Below are positions 1-6,795 of a DNA stretch of 20,348 nucleotides, piece after piece. Source of the stretch: a virus; IMG/VR virus record IMGVR_UViG_3300030406_000302, positions 1-20,348 of that record, one strand, 5' to 3'. The notes beneath the pieces were generated by a model. It was not told the origin of the DNA, ran no database searches, and saw only the letters and a list, made by a program, of their open reading frames with translations. The position numbers were made by a program, and so were the translations under genes. Within the stretch, counting starts at the first letter, position 1, and each line of letters begins with the position of its first letter.

Positions 1-123
1 GCTCTTAAACGTCATGCTAAACATCACACCTCTAAGCATATGTCGAGCATGAAAAAGGACATGATGGCAGGAATGTCATTTGGACAATCGCATAAAAAAG
101 CCATGAAGAAAGTTGGGAAGTAA
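1..123 (+). CDS. Small His/Lys/Met-rich phage protein, C-terminal part
   Basis: The first 40 codons of the window are open in frame 1 and end at TAA 121-123, so this is the 3' part of a gene whose start lies upstream. The visible residues are very rich in His, Lys and Met (for example HHTSKHMSSMKKDM and SFGQSHKKAMKKVGK), giving a strongly basic C-terminus. Short proteins ending in a similar pattern are, from memory, common beside packaging genes in marine phages, but no function is known to me. The basic character would fit nucleic-acid binding, which is inference only. The next gene starts 20 bases downstream with its own ribosome binding site. Confidence 0.75.
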   Translation, partial: ALKRHAKHHTSKHMSSMKKDMMAGMSFGQSHKKAMKKVGK

Positions 124-143
124 TTTTATAAGGAGAATGTATT

Positions 144-347
144 ATGGCTATACCAAAAAGTAATAAAAAAAGTTTGTTAAAATCAAAAGCCAAAGTTAGA
201 AAAATGGCTAGTTTAAATAGTCGAGAATTAAGAGACTATGTAACGGAAAGAGGCATGGAATTTGATTCAATGACAGATGCACAAAAAAGAAAAGAACTGG
301 AAGAGATGATAAGAGATTTAGGTTTTGATCCAAGAGAATTTTATTAA
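144..347 (+). CDS. Small hypothetical phage protein (67 aa)
   Basis: This 67-residue protein starts at an ATG with a strong Shine-Dalgarno sequence, AAGGAG at 130-135, eight bases upstream. The first 20 residues are very basic (Lys-rich). The remainder is a charged, probably helical segment with MTDAQKRKELEEMIRDLGFD near the C-terminus. There is no membrane segment and no catalytic motif. Its stop codon TAA shares its last base with the ATG of the next gene, so the two are translationally coupled. It belongs to a run of four small genes in front of the large terminase. A DNA-binding or packaging-related role is possible from position and charge, but I do not recognise a family. Confidence 0.8.
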   Translation: MAIPKSNKKSLLKSKAKVRKMASLNSRELRDYVTERGMEFDSMTDAQKRKELEEMIRDLGFDPREFY

Positions 348-607
348 TGGCACTATCTAAATCACAGAGATCACTTCGTGCATGGACAAGACAGAAATGG
401 AGAACCAAATCAGGTAAACCTAGTACACAAGGACCAAAAGCTACTGGTGAACGTTATCTACCTGAGAAAGCGATTAAGGCTCTTTCTGCCAGTGAATATG
501 CCGCCTCTTCGGCTAAAAAGCGAGAGGCAACTAGAAGAGGTAAACAAGTATCTAAACAGCCCAAAAAGATTGCTGCAAAAACGAAAAGATACAGAAGCTA
601 CTCGTAG
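347..607 (+). CDS. Small basic protein, resembles DUF5872 family
   Basis: This 86-residue, strongly basic protein carries the run WRTKSGKPSTQGPKATGERY in its first half, followed by a Lys/Arg-rich tail ending KTKRYRSYS. I recognise the Gly/Pro/Lys motif as like the family named DUF5872, found in phages and some large viruses. The assignment is from memory and the function is unknown. No Cys/His metal site or membrane segment is visible. The ATG overlaps the upstream TAA by one base (TAATG), so translation is probably coupled. The upstream purine run AAGAGAA is only a weak ribosome binding site. High charge and position next to packaging genes would suit a DNA- or RNA-binding role (inference). 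Confidence 0.82.
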   Translation: MALSKSQRSLRAWTRQKWRTKSGKPSTQGPKATGERYLPEKAIKALSASEYAASSAKKREATRRGKQVSKQPKKIAAKTKRYRSYS

Positions 608-615
608 GTTACAGA

Positions 616-810
616 ATGAGCTTTCTACACACATTAAAGATTGAAGAAAGAAGAATACTTCGTGAGGTTGTGAAAAGGGTACACCTCAAACATCATCCTG
701 AACAATTCTGTACTGACCGAGAGGCAGATAAAGTTATAGCTGTTATTGGTCCTGAGACTGTAGACAAGTTATTGAGGATCGGAGTTAATACAAACATTGA
801 TAACGTTTAA
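616..810 (+). CDS. Small hypothetical protein directly upstream of the large terminase
   Basis: This 64-residue soluble protein overlaps the start of the large terminase gene by 14 bases. It has an N-terminal charged helix-like segment (EERRILREVVKRVHLKHHP) and a second part, DREADKVIAVIGPETVDKLL. Similar short proteins occur just before terminase genes in related phages, as far as I recall, without known function. Its position is where a small terminase subunit often sits, but it is shorter than usual for that subunit and I see no clear helix-turn-helix, so I do not call it one. The ribosome binding site is weak (GTAGG, 604-608), so coupling to the upstream gene, which ends at 607, is likely. 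Confidence 0.72.
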   Translation: MSFLHTLKIEERRILREVVKRVHLKHHPEQFCTDREADKVIAVIGPETVDKLLRIGVNTNIDNV

Positions 811-2317
811 GTACAAACCTGATGGTGATGTAGCTAAAGCTTTCTTAAAGGATGATACTTTTTTTAGAGGTATAAGAGGTCCAGTAGGAAGTGGCAAATC
901 AGTTGCTTGTAGTATTGAAGTCTTTAGAAGAGCCTTACAACAAGCAAAATCTGCAGATGGTAAACGAAAAAGTCGTTGGGCTATCATAAGAAATACTAAT
1001 CCACAACTAAGAACAACTACAATAAAGACTTGGCTTGATTGGTTTCCAGAAGAAGATTGGGGTAGGTTTCAGTGGTCTGTTCCTTATACACATAGAATAA
1101 CAAAATCAGATTTAGACTTAGAGGTAATTTTTCTAGCACTTGATAGACCCGAAGACGTAAAGAAGCTTTTATCTTTGGAGTTAACAGGCATTTGGATAAA
1201 TGAGGCAAGAGAAATTCCCAAAAGTATTATAGATGCTTGTACTATGAGGGTAGGAAGATATCCATCTATGAGAGATGGAGGTCCAACTTGGACTGGTGTA
1301 ATAGCTGATACTAATGCTCCTGAGGAAGATCATTGGTGGGCTATCATGGCAGGAGATGTTCCAGTGCCTGACCATATACCTATTGAAGAAGCAAGGATGC
1401 TAATAAAGCCTGATAACTGGAAATTCTTTACACAACCTTCAGCAATGCTTGAGGACAAAGATGATGAAGGTTCTGTTTTAAATTATTCTAAAAATCCAAA
1501 AGCTGAGAACTCAAAACATATGATGCAGAACTATTACTCTAACTTGATACAAGGTAAGACCAAATCATGGATAGATGTTTATGTCATGAATAGATTAGGC
1601 AGTATTCAAGATGGTAAACCAGTTTACAATATGTTTTCTTCTGAAATGCATATAGCAAAAGAAGATATACCCGTTGCAGATGGACAGCCAGTTTATATTG
1701 GAGTGGACTTTGGACTTACTCCTGCTTGTGTGTTTGGGCAAAAGGTAAGAGGAAGATGGTTACTTCTGCAGGAAATAGTTGCTTTTGATATGGGTATAGT
1801 AAGGTTTGCAGAGTTACTAAGGCAGGAGATAGCAGTCAGATATAATAACTGTGAGGTAAATATTTTTGGTGATCCTGCAGGAGATTTTAGAGCACAGACA
1901 GATGAAAGCACACCTTTTCAGATTTTAAGAGGTGCAGGCTTACGAGCAAGACCAACACATAGTAATGATGTATCATTAAGGATTGAGTCAGTTACATCTG
2001 TTCTTACAAGAATGATAGAAGGTCAATCAGGTATTTTAATTGATAGACGTTGTAAAGAACTAATCAAAGGTTTTGAGGGTGGGTATCATTACAAAAGAAT
2101 ACAAGTATCAGGAGAGAGATATGATGATAAACCAAACAAAGATAGGTTTTCACATATACATGATGCTTTACAATATTTAATGCTTGGCTCTGGTGAGGGT
2201 AGGCAAGTCATGGGTCACTTCAAACAAGCCAAAACATTTACTGCAAGAACAAGTTTTGATGTATTTACAAGACAACCTAAGCAACAAAAGCGACAAGGTT
2301 TTTGGTCAAGGCTTTGA
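797..2317 (+). CDS. terL: Terminase large subunit (packaging ATPase and nuclease)
   Basis: This 506-residue protein is the DNA-packaging motor that translocates phage DNA into the procapsid and cuts the concatemer. Walker A is GPVGSGKS at residues 28-35. Walker B is LTGIWINEARE at 129-139, with Glu136 as the likely catalytic glutamate. The RNase H-like nuclease follows, with acidic motifs GVDFG (Asp304), GDPAGD (Asp359, Asp363) and HDALQY (Asp456). Order and spacing are normal for a Terminase_6-type protein and all key residues are present. The start is a TTG: it keeps the usual short lead before Walker A, there is a GGAG at 781-784 (12 bases away), and it overlaps the upstream gene by 14 bases. 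The stop codon overlaps the first copy of the GATTTGTGCGTT motif. Unlike T7, this gene lies upstream of the portal. Confidence 0.96.
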   Translation: MITFKYKPDGDVAKAFLKDDTFFRGIRGPVGSGKSVACSIEVFRRALQQAKSADGKRKSRWAIIRNTNPQLRTTTIKTWLDWFPEEDWGRFQWSVPYTHRITKSDLDLEVIFLALDRPEDVKKLLSLELTGIWINEAREIPKSIIDACTMRVGRYPSMRDGGPTWTGVIADTNAPEEDHWWAIMAGDVPVPDHIPIEEARMLIKPDNWKFFTQPSAMLEDKDDEGSVLNYSKNPKAENSKHMMQNYYSNLIQGKTKSWIDVYVMNRLGSIQDGKPVYNMFSSEMHIAKEDIPVADGQPVYIGVDFGLTPACVFGQKVRGRWLLLQEIVAFDMGIVRFAELLRQEIAVRYNNCEVNIFGDPAGDFRAQTDESTPFQILRGAGLRARPTHSNDVSLRIESVTSVLTRMIEGQSGILIDRRCKELIKGFEGGYHYKRIQVSGERYDDKPNKDRFSHIHDALQYLMLGSGEGRQVMGHFKQAKTFTARTSFDVFTRQPKQQKRQGFWSRL

Positions 2318-2341
2318 TTTGTGCGTTGTGCAAGTAATTTT
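2316..2341 (+). promoter_or_regulatory. Candidate late promoter, copy 1 (GATTTGTGCGTT)
   Basis: The 12-base word GATTTGTGCGTT lies at 2316-2327, overlapping the terminase stop codon. The same word occurs at 5527 and 15455. Copies 1 and 2 share 14 bases, and the 14 bases after the word keep six positions identical in all three copies. It leads into a 56-base gap before the gene at 2374. A good sigma-70 -10 box is not seen at the right distance from TTGTGC. A promoter for a phage-type RNA polymerase is the best reading. RNA processing is an alternative. Confidence 0.5.
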
Positions 2342-2373
2342 GCGTATGTAATTGTAGGATAAAGGAGATTGAT

Positions 2374-2592
2374 ATGTGTTTGCCAAGTAGAAGTCCAAGA
2401 ACTCCACCACCTGATCCTATTGTTGAGCAGGAAAGAGAAGCTGCCAAAGCAGAAGAGCAAGTCAAAAAAGCTGAAATGAGACAAGATGCATTAGAAGAAA
2501 CAGTACAAAGAAAACGAAAAGGTACTGGTAGAAGGTCTTTATTAAGTGGTTCTGGTGGAGGTATTGGTTTTTATAATCGATACGATAGTTAA
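2374..2592 (+). CDS. Small PP-rich phage protein between terminase and portal
   Basis: This 72-residue protein starts at an ATG with a strong ribosome binding site, AAAGGAG at 2361-2367. It has a short N-terminus with Cys2, a Pro-rich stretch (RTPPPDP), a charged helical middle (EQEREAAKAEEQVKKAE, probably coiled coil), and a C-terminal RKGTGRRSLLSGSGGGIGFY segment rich in Gly and Ser. The layout of MC, prolines, charged helix and GRRSLL-Gly is one I recall from small proteins between terminase and portal genes in many marine podoviruses and siphoviruses. Function is unknown. Cys2 might suggest a lipoprotein, but there is no signal peptide. It is the first gene after candidate promoter copy 1. 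The portal starts two bases after its stop. Confidence 0.85.
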   Translation: MCLPSRSPRTPPPDPIVEQEREAAKAEEQVKKAEMRQDALEETVQRKRKGTGRRSLLSGSGGGIGFYNRYDS

Positions 2593-2594
2593 AT

Positions 2595-4124
2595 ATGAAT
2601 TTTGCTGATATATATTTGAAAAAATATGAAAAAGCTAAGACAATACGTCTGCAGTTTGAAGATTTGTATGATGAAATCTTTGATTATTGTTTACCAAAAA
2701 GACAAGGTTTTAAAAGTTACACCCCAGGTCAAAGGCGAGATGATCTTATTTTAGATGAAACTGCAGTCGTTGGTATACAAGAATTTGCTTCAAGATTGCA
2801 GTCAGGTCTTGTGCCTAACTTTGCAAGATGGGCTGACTTTGTTGCAGGCAGTGAAGTTCCCGAAGAAGAGTCAGATACAATCAATAATGAACTTGATAAG
2901 GTAACTGAGTATGTTTTTGAGATAATACAAACATCAAACTTTGCACAAGAAATACATGAATGTTTTATAGACCTTGCACTTGGCACTGCAGTTTTATTAG
3001 TAGAAGAAGGTGATGCAGTAAATCCTATAAGGTTTCATTCTATTCCATTACCTCATGTTGTACTTGATACTGGACCTGATGGCAGGATAGATCATGTTTA
3101 TAGAGAAAGAGAAATTAAATCAGAAGATATGGCAATAGCATATCCCAATGGTGTGTTTTCTGAAAACATGACTAAGAACATGGAGATGGGTGATAAGAAG
3201 TGCAAGATAGTTGAAGTATCATGTCGTATATATGATAATCCAAATGAAGAACACTATGCCTTTATGGTGATAGATGTTGAAAATAAACATTTAATTTTAA
3301 GAGAAGATTTCAAAGGTGTTGGATCAAACCCATTTATTGCTTTTAGATGGAGCAAGGCTAGTGGTGAGATATATGGCAGAGGTCCTGCAGTAAATGCTTT
3401 GAGTGCAATAAAGAGTTGCAATCTTACTATGGAATTAGTTTTTGAAAATGCTCAGATGGCTATATCTGGTATTTATCAGATGGATGATGATGGTGTTGTT
3501 AATACAGATACAATCAATCTAGTCCCAGGAACTGTTATTCCAAAAGCCCCAGGGTCACAAGGTTTGCAACCTATAAGAGCCGCAGGTTCATTTGATGTAT
3601 CAAATTTAATTTTAAATGACATGAGAAATAATATTAAGAGAGCATTATATAATGATATGCTTGGTGATCCAAATAGAACACCTGCATCAGCAACAGAAAT
3701 AGCAGAACGTATGGCTGATTTATCAAGACGTATTGGATCAGCATTTGGAAGACTTCAATCTGAAATGGTAACACCATTATTGCAAAGAATTATCTTCTTA
3801 CTTCGTAAACAAGGTAGAATAGAAATACCAACTGTAAATGGAAGAGAAGTTAAAATCAAAAGCGTTTCTCCCCTAGCTCAGGCACAATCAAATCAGGATA
3901 TAGTTTCTTTTGACAGATTTTTGGAACTTATCCAAGGAAGATTTGGTCCAGAGGTAACGAACCTTCTAGTCTCCTCCGAAGAAGCTGCAGTTTATCTGGC
4001 TAAGAAATTTGGTGTGCCTGACAACCTTATTCGTGATGTCGGTGAAAGAAAACAGATAGTAGAGATGGCACAACAAATGCAACAACAAGGATTACAAGAG
4101 AATGTCCAAGCACTTAGGGGTTGA
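2595..4124 (+). CDS. Portal (head-tail connector) protein, T7 gp8-like
   Basis: This 509-residue protein matches the podovirus head-to-tail connecting protein family (T7 gp8). It would form the dodecameric ring at one capsid vertex through which DNA enters and leaves. Recognisable parts are the N-terminal helical region with LYDEIFDYCLPKRQGF, the run ETAVVGIQEFASRLQSGLVP, the middle GEIYGRGPAVNALSAIKSCN, and RTPASATEIAERMADLSRRI, all typical of this family. The last 30 residues are Gln-rich (EMAQQMQQQGLQENVQ). Length is close to the T7 protein (about 536 aa). No Shine-Dalgarno is seen before the ATG, which lies two bases after the preceding stop, so coupling is likely. Its 3' end overlaps the next gene by 23 bases. 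Confidence 0.95.
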   Translation: MNFADIYLKKYEKAKTIRLQFEDLYDEIFDYCLPKRQGFKSYTPGQRRDDLILDETAVVGIQEFASRLQSGLVPNFARWADFVAGSEVPEEESDTINNELDKVTEYVFEIIQTSNFAQEIHECFIDLALGTAVLLVEEGDAVNPIRFHSIPLPHVVLDTGPDGRIDHVYREREIKSEDMAIAYPNGVFSENMTKNMEMGDKKCKIVEVSCRIYDNPNEEHYAFMVIDVENKHLILREDFKGVGSNPFIAFRWSKASGEIYGRGPAVNALSAIKSCNLTMELVFENAQMAISGIYQMDDDGVVNTDTINLVPGTVIPKAPGSQGLQPIRAAGSFDVSNLILNDMRNNIKRALYNDMLGDPNRTPASATEIAERMADLSRRIGSAFGRLQSEMVTPLLQRIIFLLRKQGRIEIPTVNGREVKIKSVSPLAQAQSNQDIVSFDRFLELIQGRFGPEVTNLLVSSEEAAVYLAKKFGVPDNLIRDVGERKQIVEMAQQMQQQGLQENVQALRG

Positions 4125-4386
4125 TGGATTTCCAAGACCACAAGAAGAAGACCAAAAGATATCTTTAGATTTATTAGCTACGTTTAATACACCTAGTGGT
4201 AAATCAACATTACAATATTTAAAATCGGTAACAATAGAAGCTATATCGGGTGGGGCTATTACCAATGATGAACTTCGTCACATGGAAGGTCAGCGCTATC
4301 TAGTAGCAATGATTGTTAAAAGAATTAACCATGCTGAAAGGATAAAAAATGGAAGAACAAGCACAACAATCAGAAACACAGGTTGA
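4102..4386 (+). CDS. Small Bbp19-like phage protein between portal and scaffold
   Basis: This 94-residue protein contains FNTPSGKSTLQYLKSVTIEA (residues 28-47) and NDELRHMEGQRYLVAMIVKR (55-74). The pattern of a TPxGxxxLxYL segment followed by LRHxEGQRYLVxxI is the one I recall for the Bbp19-like phage domain, named after a Bordetella phage protein. These sit between portal and scaffold or capsid genes in podoviruses and have no established function. The gene starts within the portal gene (23-base overlap), with AAGGA at 4087-4091 ten bases before the ATG. Its 3' end overlaps the scaffold gene by 38 bases. The Bbp19 link is from pattern memory and moderately certain; a small structural or assembly role is inferred from position. 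Confidence 0.85.
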   Translation: MSKHLGVDGFPRPQEEDQKISLDLLATFNTPSGKSTLQYLKSVTIEAISGGAITNDELRHMEGQRYLVAMIVKRINHAERIKNGRTSTTIRNTG

Positions 4387-5089
4387 AGCATCTGAACAAA
4401 CATCAGTGCAAGAAACTGTTGCACCACAAGTTGATAGACCTGAGTGGTTGCCTGAAAAGTTTCAAACACCTGAAGAATTAGCTAAATCATATGGTGAACT
4501 ATCAACAAAGATAGGTCAAAAAGAAGAAGATATAAAAGCAACTGTTCTTCAAGAATTAGAAAATGATGCTTTTTCTAATAGACCTGCAAGTGCAGGTGAT
4601 TATGTAATACCAGAAATTCTTGATGAAGCAGATGCCGCAACCAATCCATTACTTAAATGGTGGTCAGAATATTCATGGGACAATGCATTAACACAAGAAG
4701 AATTTAGTGAAGGTATAACTAAGTGGGCTGAATATACTGCAGGTAATCAACCTGATCTTGAGGCAGTTAAAAAAGATTTAGGAGATAATGCTAACTCAAG
4801 AGTTGAAGCAGTCCAACTATGGATGAATAAATTTTTTCCTGATGCTGATATGCAAGAAGCAGTAGCAGAACTAGGCAGTTCTGTAGGTGGTATAAAAGCT
4901 TTGGAAAAAGTAATAGAAGCTACAAAAGGCACATCATTAAATACAAATACACAACCAACTGGTCAAATAACACAAGCAGATATTGAAGCTAAAATGAAAG
5001 ACCCACGTTATTGGCAACAAGGAAAAAGAGATGAAGCTTTTGTCCAAGAGGTAAATAATGATTGGCAACGATTACTCAATACTGGGTAA
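4349..5089 (+). CDS. Capsid assembly scaffolding protein, T7 gp9-like
   Basis: This 246-residue acidic protein would guide capsid assembly and leave the procapsid before or during packaging. The N-terminus (1-28) is disordered-looking and rich in Glu, Gln, Ser and Thr. Next comes RPEWLPEKFQTPEELAKSY (30-48), the hallmark start of T7-type scaffolds in many podoviruses. The body is acidic and helical, and the C-terminal part has a polar NTNTQPTG linker followed by DIEAKMKDPRYWQQGKRDE, typical of the capsid-binding C-terminus. AAAGGA at 4337-4342 supports the start six bases downstream. Position directly after portal agrees with T7, but one gene (gp13-like) then intervenes before the capsid gene. 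Overlaps on both sides (38 and 32 bases) suggest tightly coupled translation. Confidence 0.93.
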   Translation: MEEQAQQSETQVEASEQTSVQETVAPQVDRPEWLPEKFQTPEELAKSYGELSTKIGQKEEDIKATVLQELENDAFSNRPASAGDYVIPEILDEADAATNPLLKWWSEYSWDNALTQEEFSEGITKWAEYTAGNQPDLEAVKKDLGDNANSRVEAVQLWMNKFFPDADMQEAVAELGSSVGGIKALEKVIEATKGTSLNTNTQPTGQITQADIEAKMKDPRYWQQGKRDEAFVQEVNNDWQRLLNTG

Positions 5090-5570
5090 ATATGCAGATG
5101 CAGAGATAGTTAAATCACAACTATCTCATGCAGAATATCTTCAACATCATTTACGAGAAACAGATAGACGGGAGTGTATGATAGCAAACTGCACACCTTG
5201 GAGAGCATTATTATATCCAATAAAATGTAAAACTGCAGAAACATATACCACGTTAATTGATGATGTGCCTGCAATGATGTTTGGTGTTGTTCCTATAGAT
5301 CAATATAATGTTGGCAGAATATGGATGCTTTGTTCTGATAAAGTAGAAGAAAGACAAAAATCTTTTGTAAAATTTAGCTTTAATATAGTCGAATATTTTC
5401 AAAACAAATATTATTTATTAGAAAACATTGTGCCAGTAGAGCATACAAAAACTATAAAATGGCTAGAATATCTTGGTTTTTTTATTCATAGAAAACCTTT
5501 TTTAATCAATGAATATAAAGTCTATCGATTTGTGCGTTGTCAAAGCGAATCTGTAGAGATTATTGTGTAA
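5058..5570 (+). CDS. T7 gp13-like internal virion protein (GNAT-like fold, DUF2833)
   Basis: This 170-residue protein resembles the T7 gp13 / DUF2833 family, whose members look like degenerate GNAT acetyltransferases. Supporting features are PAMMFGVVPID (71-81), a Trp-containing strand GRIWMLCSD (86-94), and NIVPVEHTKTIKWLEYLGF (123-141), which matches the family's NxxxHxxxxxWLxxLG region near the acetyl-CoA site. In T7, gp13 is needed for infectious particles, and whether this protein has enzyme activity is unknown. AAGAGG at 5046-5051 supports the ATG at 5058, inside the scaffold gene (32-base overlap). In T7 the gene follows the tail tubular genes, so its place between scaffold and capsid is different. 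Codons 157-161 contain candidate promoter copy 2. Confidence 0.82.
   Translation: MIGNDYSILGKYADAEIVKSQLSHAEYLQHHLRETDRRECMIANCTPWRALLYPIKCKTAETYTTLIDDVPAMMFGVVPIDQYNVGRIWMLCSDKVEERQKSFVKFSFNIVEYFQNKYYLLENIVPVEHTKTIKWLEYLGFFIHRKPFLINEYKVYRFVRCQSESVEIIV
5527..5552 (+). promoter_or_regulatory. Candidate late promoter, copy 2 (GATTTGTGCGTT)
   Basis: The exact word GATTTGTGCGTT recurs at 5527-5538, inside the end of the gp13-like gene and 135 bases before the capsid ATG. It shares two further bases (GT) with copy 1. Because it lies in coding sequence yet matches the two copies located at gene ends base for base, selection on the DNA or RNA is likely. Position just before the most highly expressed virion gene fits a strong late promoter. 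Confidence 0.5.
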
Positions 5571-5673
5571 TCATAGACAGCCTATCGAAAGCCGATTGCC
5601 CGTAAGGATAACAAGATGAAGCTAGAAGTAGACAACTGTACTGAAACTGTAACTTAACTTAAGGAGACTTATA
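5571..5673 (+). promoter_or_regulatory. Capsid gene leader region (longest intergenic gap)
   Basis: This 103-base stretch is the longest noncoding gap in the window and lies directly before the capsid gene. It has mixed composition, including a less AT-rich part (5578-5610), a short potential stem ATCG/CGAT (5584-5596) and a direct repeat AACTGTA (5634 and 5645 regions). It ends in a strong capsid ribosome binding site, AAGGAG at 5661-5666. It probably forms the 5' leader of the capsid mRNA if transcription starts at copy 2. No tRNA or terminator is seen. Confidence 0.45.
5616..5657 (+). CDS. Possible 13-codon leader peptide before the capsid gene
   Basis: Inside the capsid leader an ATG at 5616 opens a 13-residue frame, MKLEVDNCTETVT, ending at TAA 5655-5657. 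It has a good ribosome binding site, AAGGA at 5604-5608, with seven bases of spacing, and ends 16 bases before the capsid ATG. Its frame is the same as that of the upstream gp13-like gene, after an in-frame TAA and TAG. It could be a translated leader peptide that keeps ribosomes on the mRNA, or chance. There is no protein-level evidence. Confidence 0.3.
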   Translation: MKLEVDNCTETVT

Positions 5674-6486
5674 ATGGCTAATACAATTGATACAGCCTTT
5701 ATTAAGCAGTTCGAGAGTGAAGTTCATCTTGCTTATCAAAGAATGGGTTCAAAACTCATGAATACAGTAAGACAAGTGAACAACGTTCAAGGAAGTGTTG
5801 TACGCTTTCAGAAGATCGGTACTGGAACTGCTTCTACTAAATCAAGAAATGGTATGGTAACACCAATGGAACTAGCACATACCACTGTCGAGGCAACATT
5901 AAATGATTTTTATGCTGCTGAATATATCGACAAGCTTGATGAATTGAAGACAAATATTGACGAGAGACAAGCAATTGCAACAAGTGCTGCGGCTGCTCTT
6001 GGAAGAAAAACAGACGAAATCTTATACACTGCAATGGATGCAGGTGCTAATAGTACACAACTACATGATACAAGTTCTGCAGTAGAAAAAGCAGACTTGC
6101 TCTCTGCATTTGAAACTTTTGGTACTGCAAACATTCCAGAAGATGGTGGTAGATATATTGCTATGCATCCAAAGGGATATGCTGACTTATTTTTAATAAA
6201 TGAGTTTGCATCATCAGACTTTGTTGGTGAGCAAAACCTACCTTTTGCAGGTGGTATGACTATGAAAGAATTCTTAGGATTCAAGATTTTTTCAACTGCT
6301 GCAATAACTGCAGGAAAGAATATGGTTTACCATACAACTGCTATCGGTCTAGGTGTAGGTGCAAATGTAACGACAGAGTTAAATTATGTACCGGAAAAGG
6401 TTTCACATTTAGCAACATCTATGATGTCCATGGGTGCTAGTGTCATTGATGACAATGGTGTCTATGAACTCTTAGATAATAATTAA
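5674..6486 (+). CDS. Major capsid protein
   Basis: This 270-residue protein is the likely main shell protein. The N-terminus (NTIDTAFIKQFESEVHLAYQ), the Gly/Ser/Thr region around residues 38-65 that looks like an extended loop, the helix YIDKLDELKTNIDERQAIAT with the following Ala-rich stretch, and the later MHPKGYADLFLINEF and GFKIFSTAAI segments are the pattern I know from the Phage_capsid_2-like group of podovirus capsids, presumed to have the HK97 fold. It follows scaffold and gp13-like genes and has one of the best ribosome binding sites in the window, AAGGAG at 5661-5666, eight bases away. It is shorter than T7 gp10A (about 345 aa). No frameshift signal for a longer form like T7 gp10B was noticed at its 3' end. 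Confidence 0.9.
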   Translation: MANTIDTAFIKQFESEVHLAYQRMGSKLMNTVRQVNNVQGSVVRFQKIGTGTASTKSRNGMVTPMELAHTTVEATLNDFYAAEYIDKLDELKTNIDERQAIATSAAAALGRKTDEILYTAMDAGANSTQLHDTSSAVEKADLLSAFETFGTANIPEDGGRYIAMHPKGYADLFLINEFASSDFVGEQNLPFAGGMTMKEFLGFKIFSTAAITAGKNMVYHTTAIGLGVGANVTTELNYVPEKVSHLATSMMSMGASVIDDNGVYELLDNN

Positions 6487-6498
6487 TAGGAGGGTCTA

Positions 6499-6765
6499 AT
6501 GGCTTATAGTTCAAGTGGTCTTCACAAAATTGGTGGTGCTAGTGGAGTTTGTCTGTGGATTTATCAAACCACGGATGCAATTGCGGCAGTTAATTCTGCA
6601 GGCTATTTCACTGGTGAAGCAGTAAATATGTTAAATGTTCGTGACTTAATTATTGTACAAGATACGAATACACCAACAACAAACTTTGTAACTGTCTTAT
6701 CAAACAATGGTACTACTGTAGATGTTTCAGATGGTACTGCTGTTGCAGAAACAGACGGAGATTAG
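6499..6765 (+). CDS. Small capsid-neighbour protein, possible head decoration protein
   Basis: This 88-residue protein has no charged clusters and looks all-beta. It has an N-terminus MAYSSSGLHKIGG, then CLWIYQTTDAIAAVNSAGYF, then VRDLIIVQDTN and a Thr/Val-rich tail. Small proteins beginning with this SSSGL-IGG and W-Y-TxD-A pattern are, from memory, frequently found right after capsid genes in marine phages. A decoration or capsid-stabilising role is inferred from location and size only. It has a strong ribosome binding site, AGGAGGG at 6488-6494, and sits 12 bases after the capsid stop. A striking hairpin follows its stop codon. It could instead be a fibre-like head appendage. Confidence 0.82.
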   Translation: MAYSSSGLHKIGGASGVCLWIYQTTDAIAAVNSAGYFTGEAVNMLNVRDLIIVQDTNTPTTNFVTVLSNNGTTVDVSDGTAVAETDGD

Positions 6766-6795
6766 GAGTAGGGGGAGCAATCCCCCTATCTTTAT
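6764..6795 (+). promoter_or_regulatory. Hairpin splitting the Shine-Dalgarno from the tail tubular A start
   Basis: TAGGGGGA (6769-6776), loop GCAA, and TCCCCCTA (6781-6788) form a perfect 8-bp hairpin with a GNRA tetraloop. The only good ribosome binding site for the gene at 6796, AGGAG at 6764-6768, directly abuts the 5' side. Seven bases separate the 3' side from the ATG. Unfolded spacing is 27 bases; with the hairpin folded it is effectively seven. The tract after the stem (TCTTTAT) is a weak U-run, so partial transcription termination after the capsid genes is an alternative or added role. Confidence 0.72.

Noticed and set aside
378-644. 88-codon + strand frame overlapping the basic DUF5872-like gene
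   Set aside because: The frame starting at 347 has coupling to the upstream stop and a recognisable motif. This alternative has no ribosome binding site and would overlap two supported genes.
2328-2345. Weak stem (GCAA with TTGC) after the terminase gene as a terminator
   Set aside because: Only four base pairs and no T-run follow it.
2319-2347. Possible sigma-70 promoter using TTGTGC as a -35 box
   Set aside because: The hexamer 17 bases downstream is GCGTAT, a poor -10 box, and the same spacing gives no -10 box at the other two copies.
5910-6284. 124-codon minus-strand frame opposite the capsid gene
   Set aside because: Shadow of the capsid codons; no start signal and no family resemblance.
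6481-6500. Search for a capsid frameshift extension like T7 gp10B
   Set aside because: No convincing slippery run was seen before the capsid stop, and the next gene begins immediately with a strong ribosome binding site.
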